A DNA stretch of 64,000 nucleotides from Pseudomonadota bacterium (GCA_023390985.1 JAEWBU010000171.1:33408-97407); one strand, 5' to 3'. Shown: positions 41,484-49,996, numbered from the stretch's first letter. Notes: generated from the letters alone by a model not told the origin. Numbers and translations are program-made.

Positions 41484-42530
41484 ATGATGCAAGTCAAAGC
41501 CGAAGACCTCGCCTATGGCCGCTGGCCTGACGTCCTGGAGCACGCTGGGATCGCCAGCTCGCACTTCAACGGCAAGCACGGCCCTTGTCCTGTCTGCGGC
41601 GGGAAGGATCGCTTCCGCTGGGCCAAGAAGCACGGCGGCACCTGGGTGTGCAGTCAGTGCACCGAGGACAAGTACGCCAACGGCTTCAAGATGCTCATGC
41701 TGTACCACGGCTGGACGTTCCCCGAAGCGGCCGACTTCATCCGCGCCTACTTCCAGGGCAGCGCGGAACGAGGCGCGACGCGCGCGCCGGTGCAGAGGGA
41801 AGACCCGGTGGCGGAGAACGAGCGCAGCCTGCGCCGCATGTCCGCCATCTGGGAGGCAACTCGCGAGATGACGGAGGGCGATCCCGCTCACCGCTATCTG
41901 TGCAACCGCGTGCCGGGGCTGAACTTCATGCCCAGGTACATCCGCTTCCATCCGGCGCTGGATTACTGGGCGCCGCCGGAGACGGCTGGCGGCCGGCCGC
42001 AACTGCTGGGCAAGTTCCCAGCCATGGTGGCGCGGTGCTTCGATCCGAGCGGGCGGTTTGTCCAGTTGCACAAGACCTACCTGACCGAGGACGGGCAGAA
42101 AGCCAACGTGCCGGTGGCCAAGAAAACCGATAAGGGCGTTGGCATCAACGGCTTCGTCGTCCCGATGCTGCCGGTGATGGGCGACACCCTCGGGTTCGCG
42201 GAGGGGATCGAGTCGGCGGCAGCCGGTGCGATGTTCCGTGAGATCCCGGTGTGGCCGTGCCTGAACGGGCCGAGCATGGCGGCTTTCGACCTGCCGCCCC
42301 GGCTGATGCAGCAGGTCAGGCACGTGGTGATCTTCGAGGATCACGACGCGCTCAAGCGGCTGAACAACGGCGGCATGCGGCGCGCCGGCGAGCATTACGC
42401 CAGCCAACTCGCGCAGCGCATGCGCGCGCATGGCAAGCGGGTGCTGATCCTGCGCGCTGGGCGAGTGGGTCTGGACATGGCCGACCACTGGGTGCAGACC
42501 CAGCGGCCGATGGCCGAGGCAGTTGTCTAA
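41484..42530 (+). CDS. Plasmid primase with zinc-binding and Toprim domains
   Basis: A 348-residue protein. The zinc-binding domain carries C35, C38, C56 and C59 (CPVCGGKDRFRW then CSQC), followed by a helical region. A Toprim-like catalytic core comes next: LGFAEGIESAAAG near residue 235 (Toprim Glu) and HVVIFEDHD near 275 (Asp-X-Asp). The build is that of the P4-alpha/TraC-type plasmid and phage primases that lay down primers on incoming or lagging strands. ATG 41484 is followed at once by a second ATG at 41487. Confidence 0.82.
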   Translation: MMQVKAEDLAYGRWPDVLEHAGIASSHFNGKHGPCPVCGGKDRFRWAKKHGGTWVCSQCTEDKYANGFKMLMLYHGWTFPEAADFIRAYFQGSAERGATRAPVQREDPVAENERSLRRMSAIWEATREMTEGDPAHRYLCNRVPGLNFMPRYIRFHPALDYWAPPETAGGRPQLLGKFPAMVARCFDPSGRFVQLHKTYLTEDGQKANVPVAKKTDKGVGINGFVVPMLPVMGDTLGFAEGIESAAAGAMFREIPVWPCLNGPSMAAFDLPPRLMQQVRHVVIFEDHDALKRLNNGGMRRAGEHYASQLAQRMRAHGKRVLILRAGRVGLDMADHWVQTQRPMAEAVV

Positions 42531-42542
42531 AAAAGGAGAGGA

Positions 42543-42572
42543 AGCCGGCTACCGAGAGGTGGCCGGCTTTTT
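42543..42572. terminator. Bidirectional terminator
   Basis: GCCGGCTACC pairs with GGTGGCCGGC around GAGA. T follows on the plus strand and a more distant A run lies on the other side. It separates convergent genes. Confidence 0.82.
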
Positions 42573-43282
42573 CATTTGGCGGCGACGGATGCGCGCTCGA
42601 CGTGCACGCAGTGCCCGGACCGCAGGCGGGCGACGATCTTCCCGTACAGGAAGGCCGTTGAGGCTTCGCCGGGGCCGACGATCTTGGGGACGGAGCCCTC
42701 GGCCCGAAACACCGCGCGCCCGGGGTTCGCGTCGGTGCACTGGCGGACCTTGAAACCGTCGTCCTCGCTGAAAAGGTACAGAGCCCCGACTTCCGCCTCG
42801 TTGTGCGCCGCCGGCGTCAACGCCACCAGAGCCTCGCCAGCCTGGATGCCAAAGCCCATGTCGCCGCTCGCGTTGTAGTACACCAGTCCGCGGCGGGCGT
42901 CTTCCAGGCTGAGGTCCTCGGGGGGGAGGCGCAAGACCAGCATGTCCCCGCGCGAAAGCGGCGGCACTCGCACGGTTCCTGCTGGCCAGGGCTCGGCCGA
43001 CTCGTCCACGAAGAAGGTGAGGTCCTGCTGGAGCACGGTGGCGACCGCGACCAGTTGCTCAAACGTTGGGAAAGCCTTACCGGACAGAAGCGTGTTGCAG
43101 GCGCTGATGTCCCAGCCCAGCGCAGTGGCCAGTTGCCTTCTGCGGTCCACCGTTTGGACAGGGTAGCCCATCCGGTCCATGGCCATGTTGACTCGGGAGG
43201 CAAGCCGAATCCTCACCGCGGCGAGCGTTTCGTCGTCGTTGTTCATGTTCCGCACGTGACGGCTTGTTACATCTTGGCTCAT
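42572..43282 (-). CDS. Xre-type regulator with C-terminal sensor-like domain
   Basis: About 236 residues. The N-terminal third has an Xre helix-turn-helix pattern (DRRRQLATALGWDISACNTL, then SGKAFPTFEQLVAVATVL). The C-terminal beta-rich domain (VRVPPLSRGDMLVLRLPPED) resembles a peptidase-S24-like or cupin-like sensor, without a visible Ser-Lys dyad that I could confirm. The start is uncertain: 43282 (MSQDV) or 43246 (MNNDD), neither with a strong ribosome binding site. It is divergent from the FlhD/FlhC-like pair, so it is a candidate repressor of transfer. Confidence 0.65.
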   Translation of the reverse strand: MSQDVTSRHVRNMNNDDETLAAVRIRLASRVNMAMDRMGYPVQTVDRRRQLATALGWDISACNTLLSGKAFPTFEQLVAVATVLQQDLTFFVDESAEPWPAGTVRVPPLSRGDMLVLRLPPEDLSLEDARRGLVYYNASGDMGFGIQAGEALVALTPAAHNEAEVGALYLFSEDDGFKVRQCTDANPGRAVFRAEGSVPKIVGPGEASTAFLYGKIVARLRSGHCVHVERASVAAK

Positions 43283-43397
43283 GTAATGTAATTCCGCGCT
43301 GTGGCACTCCCGCATTCGAGGGTAACGCATTGCCTGTTGAGCTAGTTGACGGGTATGCCGCCCGTGCAAGCAAGCTACAAGTTTATTTAACCCGAAT

Positions 43398-43420
43398 GTT
43401 TGCAAACAAGGAATTTCCTT
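43398..43420. promoter_or_regulatory. Adjacent palindromes in the regulatory gap
   Basis: GTTTGCAAAC (43398-43407) is followed without a gap by AAGGAATTTCCTT (43408-43420), both perfect palindromes. They lie in the AT-rich middle of the 242-bp gap between divergent regulators and may be operators for the Xre protein. Confidence 0.5.
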
Positions 43421-43485
43421 ATCGGAAGTGACAAATGGGGGCTGGAAAGGCGTGCAACACCTTGTAAGAATTGAGAGAGTGCATC

Positions 43486-43503
43486 TGTCGGACGGGTCCG
43501 ACA
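43486..43503 (+). promoter_or_regulatory. Perfect inverted repeat before the FlhD-like gene
   Basis: TGTCGGAC-GG-GTCCGACA lies 21 bp upstream of the ATG at 43525, overlapping the likely start of the transcript. It is either a repressor operator or an mRNA hairpin near the ribosome binding site CAGGGAG. Confidence 0.55.
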
Positions 43504-43524
43504 ACAAGGCACAGGGAGTTTTCA

Positions 43525-44127
43525 ATGCCTTTGATGGCGAGCCTTAACCAGCGAAACACGATGCCGCCGCTAGAGCGAGCCGTGTATTTCGAGAATCATG
43601 CAGCGCTGATGAGGCGCTGGAACTTGGTCCGTGATGGTGCCGAAACGCTCCATCCGCGCATCCAAAGCAGGTTGTTTCCGGGGCAGCGTGATCTGCTGGA
43701 GCTGCTGTCGGTCAGCAGCAAGGAAGAGGTGGAGCGGATGGCCAAATGCCAAGTGCCGCTCTTCACGCTGGACATCATCACGTCGTTCCAGGACATCGTG
43801 ACCGGTCGCCTCGACCTCCCCACCGACCCCGTCGAGGCCCAATCGCACCAGGAGTCGCTGCTGGCGCTCTCCGCCCGGCTCGATGCCATCCGGATGTCCC
43901 CGGAGCAGGCGGCGATGATGTACCACCTCTCCCGCAAGCAGGTCCAGACGCTCAGCTCCTTCTGCTCGCCCGAGTTGCAATACCTGGCGCTGCAGCCCAC
44001 CTCGGCCTTGCGGCCGTTGGTGCGACTGGAGTTCTTCCTGTCAGCAGCGTTTGGCCGCCCCGAATGGCGCACAGCGGAGCGCACCGCGCTGGCCGCCGTG
44101 CAGCGCAGCAACATGGTCAGGCAGTGA
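43525..44127 (+). CDS. FlhD-like activator subunit
   Basis: A 200-residue helical protein. Residues about 112-165 (LLALSARLDAIRMSPEQAAM through SPELQYLALQPTSALRPLV) follow the FlhD pattern of long helix, short turn and a final helix with Leu spacing. A similar shorter segment at about 56-86 suggests an internal repeat. FlhD alone does not bind DNA well and works as a complex with FlhC. The next gene is FlhC-like, 7 bp downstream. Related pairs (AcaD/AcaC of IncC plasmids, SetD/SetC of SXT) are master activators of conjugation. The match is by pattern. Confidence 0.62.
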   Translation: MPLMASLNQRNTMPPLERAVYFENHAALMRRWNLVRDGAETLHPRIQSRLFPGQRDLLELLSVSSKEEVERMAKCQVPLFTLDIITSFQDIVTGRLDLPTDPVEAQSHQESLLALSARLDAIRMSPEQAAMMYHLSRKQVQTLSSFCSPELQYLALQPTSALRPLVRLEFFLSAAFGRPEWRTAERTALAAVQRSNMVRQ

Positions 44128-44134
44128 GGCGGAC

Positions 44135-44806
44135 ATGAAGAAGACGACGCCACGGGCCATCCCTCTGCCGCGCAACACCGCATCGACGTTCGATCCAGCC
44201 TGGGAGGTCTTCTTCGACGCCGTGGTGGGCTACACGTCGCGCACCTCGATCATCCACCAGCTCGCCGGCGGGCATCAAAGCAACTACGACCGCATCAAGT
44301 ACGCGATCGACCGCCGCATCGCCGCAATGGGCGACGACGCACCGGCCCGCCCCCGCGGCAATCCCAAGTCTTTCTCGTCTCGGGTCTTCATGATCACGCA
44401 GCACGACCGCTTCGACGGCGCCGTGCTGCTGGCGCTGCACAGTCCGCAGCCGGAGCCCGGCACGCACGCGCCACAAGGCGGCTACCCGGAGATGAACACG
44501 GCGCTGCTCGATGCAGCCTGGAAGCTGCTGACGATCTACCAGAAGTACGTCAACACGCTTTACCCCAACCAACGGCACGGCTACGTCCCGTTCGACGACT
44601 ACGTGCAGCTGGTGCGCGGAGTGGAAGCGGGTGGCGTGGCCATCCACACCTGCAAGTGCTGCGGTTCGCGCCATCCGGTGAACGTGACCGTGCCCGCCGT
44701 GCCGCCATGCCCGGTGTGTGCGACGCTGAACCTGGAAACCGATCGCTGGCGCACAGTCTTGCAGCAACGCCTGCAGCAGCGCCGGCGCGAAGTCGGCTAC
44801 GGCTGA
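44135..44806 (+). CDS. FlhC-like activator subunit
   Basis: A 223-residue protein. The C-terminal half matches FlhC: an ALLDAAWKLLTIYQKYVN helix (compare FlhC LTRAWTLVRF), then EAGGVAIHTCKCCGSRH and CPVC. The C-x-CC-G...C-x-x-C arrangement (C173, C175, C176, C192, C195) is the zinc site of FlhC. The N-terminal domain has FlhC-like size but weak similarity. With the FlhD-like gene it would form a DNA-binding activator. The first likely target, an FlhDC-like site, begins 41 bp after its stop. Confidence 0.72.
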   Translation: MKKTTPRAIPLPRNTASTFDPAWEVFFDAVVGYTSRTSIIHQLAGGHQSNYDRIKYAIDRRIAAMGDDAPARPRGNPKSFSSRVFMITQHDRFDGAVLLALHSPQPEPGTHAPQGGYPEMNTALLDAAWKLLTIYQKYVNTLYPNQRHGYVPFDDYVQLVRGVEAGGVAIHTCKCCGSRHPVNVTVPAVPPCPVCATLNLETDRWRTVLQQRLQQRRREVGYG

Positions 44807-44847
44807 TTGGGCAAGCTCACGAGGGGGGACATCGCTTCTTCATCGTG

Positions 44848-44876
44848 GGCCAAACCCCGAAAATAGCCGTTTGAAC
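44848..44876 (+). promoter_or_regulatory. FlhDC-like operator, site 2 (relaxase operon)
   Basis: GGCCAAAC-CCCGAAAATAGCC-GTTTG. CAAAC (44851-44855) and GTTTG (44869-44873) are inverted around CGAAAATAGCC. It ends 38 bp upstream of the gene at 44915. Confidence 0.65.
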
Positions 44877-44914
44877 CGTGCTGGCCCAGCAATAGATCGC
44901 GCAAAGATGGGGGA

Positions 44915-46759
44915 ATGCTTCCCCTCCCTCGGTGGGTCCGAAACCTTCTCCCCGGCGCACCAACAACTGCGCCCGCGGTTGAGCCCATCCGCCAAGCGGT
45001 CCCGTCCACCAGCGACTTCCGCTATCCGCCCACCGACAAGGGCCTGCCGGTTCTCTCCCCCGAGCAGATCCTCGCGGCCAACAACGACCTGATCGAGCGC
45101 CTGCGCACGCACGCGGCAGCACCCGAGGCGCAGTTCCAGCGCCGCTTCGTCGAGCCGCTGGCGCGGCTGGCCGAACACATCAACGTCCTACCCGCGACGT
45201 CCGTAGGGCTCTTCAGCGGCGAGATGGGCCTGTTCCGCGCCTGCCTGGAAACCGCCTTCTACTCGTTCCAGGCCAGCGACGGCCGCATCTTCACGCAGAA
45301 AGAGGGCGTGGAGCGTCGGCATGCGCTGGAGGGGCGCTGGCGCTACCTGTGCTTCCTCGCCGGCTTGGTCTACCCCCTGGGCCTGCCCTTGGAGCGCGTC
45401 GTTGTGACCAGCAGCTCCGGCAAGCCGTGGCAGCGTCATTTCGGCGGGATCGGCTCGTGGGCGGCAGGGCAGGGCGCCGATCGCGTCTTCATCACCTGGG
45501 CGAGCGCCGAGGATGGCGATGCGGAGTCCATCGGGCCGTCGAACGCCGGGATGCTGGTCTTGCCGGCCGTTGCCGGCCCGGAGAATCTGCAGTTCCTGGA
45601 GGACGGGGCTGCCAACCTGGTGGCCGCCCTGTATCAGCTGGCCACCGGTGCCGACGGCGAAGCTCGCATCGCACAGCAGGTGGTCAAGGGCACATGGGTG
45701 CGCATCGCATCGCGGGAAGCCGCGCGTCGCCCGCAGGCGTTCGGGCGCGTCGTTGCGGGCACGCACGTTGGCCCCTACCTGGTCGGCGCGATCCGCAGCA
45801 TGGTCGAGTCGGGCCAGTGGAAGGTGAACGACTCCTGCCTGCGCGCCGACCCGGACGGCCTGTACATGATCTGGCCGGACGCCGCCTATCAACTGATCGA
45901 TCACGGCCGTGTTTGCGGCTACCCGGGCTGGCCAGCGGATGCGCCGACGCTCGCCGCGTTGCTCGTGGCCGCCAACATCGTGGAGCGCCGGTCCTCGGAC
46001 CTCTCGCTGCTCGAGATCGTTGACGAGGTCGGCGAGATCAAGAAAGCCCTGAAGTTCGCCAGCCCGCTCTCCATCCTGGAGGACTTCAATCCCGAGGACT
46101 TCGGCCAGCGCAAGACGTTGAAGGCCATCGTCAGCGCGGATCCTCTCGCCAAGGCCGAGAAAGCAGTGGAGAAGCCCGCGCTGACGCCCCCGCCGACGCC
46201 CGCGCCAACACCGGTGCCCGCGGTTGTCGAGCAGCCAGTGGTCCCCGCAGCGGCCGTCGACGTTGACGATGAGGATTCTGGGGAGGAGCCCGCCGCCCAG
46301 GCTCCAGCCGCCCCGCCGCCACCGCCGACGCCGGCTGGGCCCAAGGCCGATGCGGCCGGCGGGCGCGCCACGAAGCCGGCGCCGACACGCGACGCAAAGC
46401 TGGTGGAAGCGCCCGCTGTCTCCTATGCGGACCTGGTGCCCGAGGACGTGCGCGCCGACATCGGCAACTCGCTGCAGGTCGAGTTGCTAGGCAAGGTGGT
46501 CAAGCTATGGCGAGAGCGCGGCGAGAACAGCCCCTCGATGCGGCGCACAGAGAACGGCGCCGCGATCGCGTTGGCGATGCTCAACCAGATCATTCGGGAC
46601 ATCCCAGGGTGGGCCGACGCAATGGCCTCGGCCGGCCTCATCTACTCGCCACCTTCTACGCCGGGTCTGCGCGTCCTGAAGGTGGCAATTCCCGAGGGCA
46701 AGGGCAAGGTGGATGCCGTGGTCCTGTCCTCGCGCGCATGCAAAAAGTTGGGGCTCTGA
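44915..46759 (+). CDS. MobH-type (TraI_2) relaxase-like protein, catalytic residues not conserved
   Basis: A 614-residue protein with the domain order of MobH relaxases: the TraI_2 domain (residues about 45-330), a Pro/Ala-rich linker and a TraI_2 C-terminal domain from about 505. Conserved surroundings are easy to see (RRFVEPLARLAEHINVLPAT, LETAFYSFQASDGRIFTQKE, LEGRWRYLCFLAGLVYPLGL). However, the metal-binding HHH region reads SVGLFSGEMGLFRACLE and the later His-Asp reads YP, so the expected histidines are missing. It may be catalytically dead, a structural paralogue, or use other residues. It heads an operon with the coupling protein. Confidence 0.72.
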   Translation: MLPLPRWVRNLLPGAPTTAPAVEPIRQAVPSTSDFRYPPTDKGLPVLSPEQILAANNDLIERLRTHAAAPEAQFQRRFVEPLARLAEHINVLPATSVGLFSGEMGLFRACLETAFYSFQASDGRIFTQKEGVERRHALEGRWRYLCFLAGLVYPLGLPLERVVVTSSSGKPWQRHFGGIGSWAAGQGADRVFITWASAEDGDAESIGPSNAGMLVLPAVAGPENLQFLEDGAANLVAALYQLATGADGEARIAQQVVKGTWVRIASREAARRPQAFGRVVAGTHVGPYLVGAIRSMVESGQWKVNDSCLRADPDGLYMIWPDAAYQLIDHGRVCGYPGWPADAPTLAALLVAANIVERRSSDLSLLEIVDEVGEIKKALKFASPLSILEDFNPEDFGQRKTLKAIVSADPLAKAEKAVEKPALTPPPTPAPTPVPAVVEQPVVPAAAVDVDDEDSGEEPAAQAPAAPPPPPTPAGPKADAAGGRATKPAPTRDAKLVEAPAVSYADLVPEDVRADIGNSLQVELLGKVVKLWRERGENSPSMRRTENGAAIALAMLNQIIRDIPGWADAMASAGLIYSPPSTPGLRVLKVAIPEGKGKVDAVVLSSRACKKLGL

Positions 46760-46760
46760 G

Positions 46761-48698
46761 ATGGCGAAGCAGAAGTTTGAGCAGTTGTTGCGGCCCGTGT
46801 ACGAGGCGCGGGCGGCGATCGGCTGGGCGGCGGCCGCATTGTGGATGGTGGGAGTAGCCATCGCATTCAACGCAGCAAAGGGGGGACTGGCGGCTTGTGC
46901 CGCCGTTGCCGCAGTTCTGTGCGTCATGCGGTTGCTCGCCGCGAGCAAGCTGCTTCGCTACAAGCTGTCCCTCACTGGCAAGCAGACCGTGATCATGCCC
47001 GTGCAGCGCCTGCAGGGCGCACTGCTGAAGTTCGGGTCGAACCTGTGGCTCGGCTGGGGCTACCGCTGGGAGCCGCGCCACACCCAGCGCGCCTACGAGA
47101 TCATGAAGCGCGACCTCGATGAGGTCTATCCGCCCCAGTGGTGGCTCAAATGGTCCGGTGCGCCCCAGGACCCGAGGCGCGCCAAGGGGCTTCCCTGGAT
47201 TCACGGCTTGGACATGCGCGAGGGCGACGTCATCCTCCCGCTGGAATCGCTCAAGGGCCACTGCGCCATCGTCGCAACCACCGGCGCGATCAAGACGAGG
47301 CTGCTGGCGCTGGTGATGTTCCAACTGGCGATGCGCGGGGACTGCGTGATCGTGATCGATCCCAAGGGTGACAAGGAACTGCGCGAGATCTGTCGGCAGG
47401 CAGCTGCTCTGTCCGGCGACCCACGCCGCTTCTTGATGCTGCACCCGGCCTTCGCATCCGAGTCGGTGCGCTTGGACCTGCTCAAGAACTGGGACCGAGT
47501 CTCGCAAGTGGCATCGCGCATCACGATGGTGCTGGACAGCCAGGAGAGCGACAACTTCAAGGAATTCTGCTGGATGGCCGTGCACCGCATCACGAATGCG
47601 ATGAAGTACATCGGCCGGCGCGTCTCGCTCAACACCCTCAAGACGTCGATGGAGTCGCGCAACGCGGTCGAGCATCTGACCATAGAGGCACTGCGCAAGT
47701 TCTTCACCGAGGAGTGCCCGCAACTGGCCGAGGCACTTGAGCGCCAGATCCTGGCGTCGAACGCGGAGGCCCGCGGCAAGCCGCAGAAGGGTGGGCTGGA
47801 GACCGAATCGAAGGAGCTGGCCGCCATGTACAAGGTCTTCCAGGAATTCGTCCCGGAGACCGAGGAAGCGGCTAGGAAGCAGGGTATGCCGGCCAAGCCG
47901 GAGGAACTACGCGGCCTCATCGCCATCCTGGAGGCCAACCGCGAATGGTTCGGCAAGATGATCGTGTCGATCACGCCGATGCTCACGAAGCTGACCACGG
48001 ACGATCTGCGCGACCTGCTATCGCCCGACTACGGCAACACCGACGATCCCCGCCCGATCATGGACATGGGCCGCATCGTGGAAGGCGGGCACATCTTCTA
48101 CCTGGGCACCGACACGCTCGCCGACGAGTCCGTCGGCAAGGCCATGGCAGCCATGACGCTGGCTGACCTCGCCGCTGTAGCGGCCGAGCGGTACAACCAC
48201 GGCACTGCCACCGATGATGGTTCGGAGCCACGCCGAATCCACGTCTTCGTGGACGAAGCGGGCGACGCTGCCTGCGCACCCCTCATCCAGCAAGCGAACA
48301 AGGGTCGCGGGGCTGGCTTCTTCCTCTGGATGCTGTTCCAGACGTATTCCGACCTGGTGCACAAGCTCGGGAGCGTGCCGCTGGCCAAGAAGCTGATGGG
48401 GAACATGAACAACCTCATCGTCGGGGCCACGCAGGACCCGGACACGATGGACCAGATCATCGAGAAGCTGGGGCAGACCGCGATCACCGTCATCAGCCAG
48501 AGCAAGGGCTTCGGCTCCAAGACGGAGGACGTGGGCCTGGAGTTCTCCGCGAACAACAGCTCCTCGGTCTCCGAGCGCGAAGTAGAGGTGTTCCCTCGCT
48601 CACTGCTGCCGAGCTTGCCTGACCTGCACTACATCGGCTTCTTCAATCGTGGGGAACTTGTGAAGGGTCGCATCCCGGTCCTCGTCGCCAACACCTAA
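46761..48698 (+). CDS. traD: TraD/VirD4-type coupling protein with degenerate Walker A
   Basis: A 645-residue coupling protein of the SXT/TOL TraD type. Two N-terminal membrane helices (about 18-57) precede the ATPase domain. Family landmarks are VIVIDPKGDKEL, DPRPIMDMGRIVEGGHIFYL, HVFVDEAGDAA (Walker B) and NNLIVGATQDPDTM. The P-loop at residues 172-179 reads ATTGAIKT where GTTGAGKT is expected, so both key glycines are lost while the lysine stays. It would normally carry the relaxase-DNA complex to the channel. ATP use is doubtful. It follows the relaxase gene by 1 bp. Confidence 0.82.
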   Translation: MAKQKFEQLLRPVYEARAAIGWAAAALWMVGVAIAFNAAKGGLAACAAVAAVLCVMRLLAASKLLRYKLSLTGKQTVIMPVQRLQGALLKFGSNLWLGWGYRWEPRHTQRAYEIMKRDLDEVYPPQWWLKWSGAPQDPRRAKGLPWIHGLDMREGDVILPLESLKGHCAIVATTGAIKTRLLALVMFQLAMRGDCVIVIDPKGDKELREICRQAAALSGDPRRFLMLHPAFASESVRLDLLKNWDRVSQVASRITMVLDSQESDNFKEFCWMAVHRITNAMKYIGRRVSLNTLKTSMESRNAVEHLTIEALRKFFTEECPQLAEALERQILASNAEARGKPQKGGLETESKELAAMYKVFQEFVPETEEAARKQGMPAKPEELRGLIAILEANREWFGKMIVSITPMLTKLTTDDLRDLLSPDYGNTDDPRPIMDMGRIVEGGHIFYLGTDTLADESVGKAMAAMTLADLAAVAAERYNHGTATDDGSEPRRIHVFVDEAGDAACAPLIQQANKGRGAGFFLWMLFQTYSDLVHKLGSVPLAKKLMGNMNNLIVGATQDPDTMDQIIEKLGQTAITVISQSKGFGSKTEDVGLEFSANNSSSVSEREVEVFPRSLLPSLPDLHYIGFFNRGELVKGRIPVLVANT

Positions 48699-48712
48699 AA
48701 AATCATCCAGCA

Positions 48713-49351
48713 ATGAGCAGTGCCAACCCCGTAGTAGTTCCGTTCACCGCGCCGGCGCGCGCACGGCCATCTGTGGCCCGCCGCCTCGAGCTGCAGGAGG
48801 GCGAGGTCGCCTGGAATGTCGGCGACCTGCCCGATGCCGAGCGCAGCGGTGAATGGTTGGACAAGCTCATAGAGGGAAAGGCCTACGAGGGTGTCTTGCT
48901 GACGGTGTGGACGCACCATGCGCGCACCCGTGAACAGGCCGAAAAGCTGGCGGGGTTCATCACGCCGATGTGGCCGTCACCGACCGGCGATTCCCTGCTG
49001 GCGCGTGCGATCGACGCGGCGGGGAACAAGCTGCTGGAGGTGATGGACGAGAACACCGAGAGCTATCCCCGGATGATGGGGGCGTACCTCTGGGCGCTCA
49101 TGTCGATCGACAGCAGCGTGGCCAGGCTGTACATCCGCGGCGTGGACCGCGAGGGCGCGCTACAGGAATGGGGTTTCTTTCGCGAGCCGGTGCTGACCTG
49201 GGCGCGTCGCCACGGCATCACCCAGGTGGTCGTGAGCGACACCTTGACTCCCCGCATGGACCTCGTCATGGGGATGCGCACCCACATGATGGCCGCCATT
49301 GCCGACCCGGTCTCCATCGGCTACATGCTCAAGTACGCGCCGCTCGGGTGA
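48713..49351 (+). CDS. Hypothetical protein of the transfer operon, 212 aa
   Basis: No family recognised. It is soluble and helical with LPDAERSGEWLDKLIEGKAY, LEVMDENTESYPRMMGAYLW and GITQVVVSDTLTPRMDLVMG. It lies between the coupling protein and a DUF4400 protein, a position occupied in related elements by uncharacterised transfer genes. The ATG at 48713 has no strong ribosome binding site, so coupling from traD (12 bp away) is likely. Confidence 0.6.
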   Translation: MSSANPVVVPFTAPARARPSVARRLELQEGEVAWNVGDLPDAERSGEWLDKLIEGKAYEGVLLTVWTHHARTREQAEKLAGFITPMWPSPTGDSLLARAIDAAGNKLLEVMDENTESYPRMMGAYLWALMSIDSSVARLYIRGVDREGALQEWGFFREPVLTWARRHGITQVVVSDTLTPRMDLVMGMRTHMMAAIADPVSIGYMLKYAPLG

Positions 49352-49357
49352 CCCGAT

Positions 49358-49996
49358 ATGCAGACCAAGCAGCACGTTGGACTGTGGCTCCTGCTCGCCA
49401 TCATGGCGTTCTTCGCCGGCCCCCTCATGCGCAGTGGCCCGAGCATGGAGGAATTCGTTCGCAGCGAGATACGTGACACCCGAAGTGCGATGGGAGACAC
49501 CATCGGCGGCCTGGTGGTGGAATTCGCGGATGGCCTCTTTCGGCAGACGCCGGTGGCAGTGGTCACCCAGCAGCTGTCCAGGGCCAAGCACAACGAGGCC
49601 GAGCGGCGCCTGAGTCGGGAGATCGGCGGGCCGGCCGGCGAGGCCGTGTCCAAGCTGTACAACTCGTACATGCAGGGCCTGATCATGCAGGCCTACGTGC
49701 TGACCATGCGCCTGGCCGTGGTGGTCGTGTGGTTGGCGTTCCTGCTGCCCATGTTCGTCGCCACGGTGTTTGACGGACTGATGCAACGAGCCGTGAAGCA
49801 AGCCGAGTTCGGCTCTCTACGCCCGGCCACCTTCACGCTGGCGGGCCTGCTCGTCATCCCGGTCCTGAGCCTGCCGGTTCTGTACCTGACCATGCCATTT
49901 CCGTTGTCGCCACTGCTGGCGCCGGCATGGGCGGCGTTCGTCGCGCTCCCCCTGTCCGTCCTGATCTCCAACAGCCAACCGCTTTTCGGGCGCTGA
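49358..49996 (+). CDS. DUF4400 membrane protein
   Basis: A 212-residue protein with membrane segments at about 9-24, 111-133, 157-175 and 180-200. MQTKQHVGLWLLLAIMAFFA, a soluble stretch, and the pattern VVVWLAFLLPMFVATVFDGL followed by RAVKQAEFGSLRPATFTLAG are typical of DUF4400. These proteins sit next to MobH-type coupling proteins in conjugative elements and have no known function. It is the last gene of this operon; an operator site follows. Confidence 0.72.
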   Translation: MQTKQHVGLWLLLAIMAFFAGPLMRSGPSMEEFVRSEIRDTRSAMGDTIGGLVVEFADGLFRQTPVAVVTQQLSRAKHNEAERRLSREIGGPAGEAVSKLYNSYMQGLIMQAYVLTMRLAVVVVWLAFLLPMFVATVFDGLMQRAVKQAEFGSLRPATFTLAGLLVIPVLSLPVLYLTMPFPLSPLLAPAWAAFVALPLSVLISNSQPLFGR

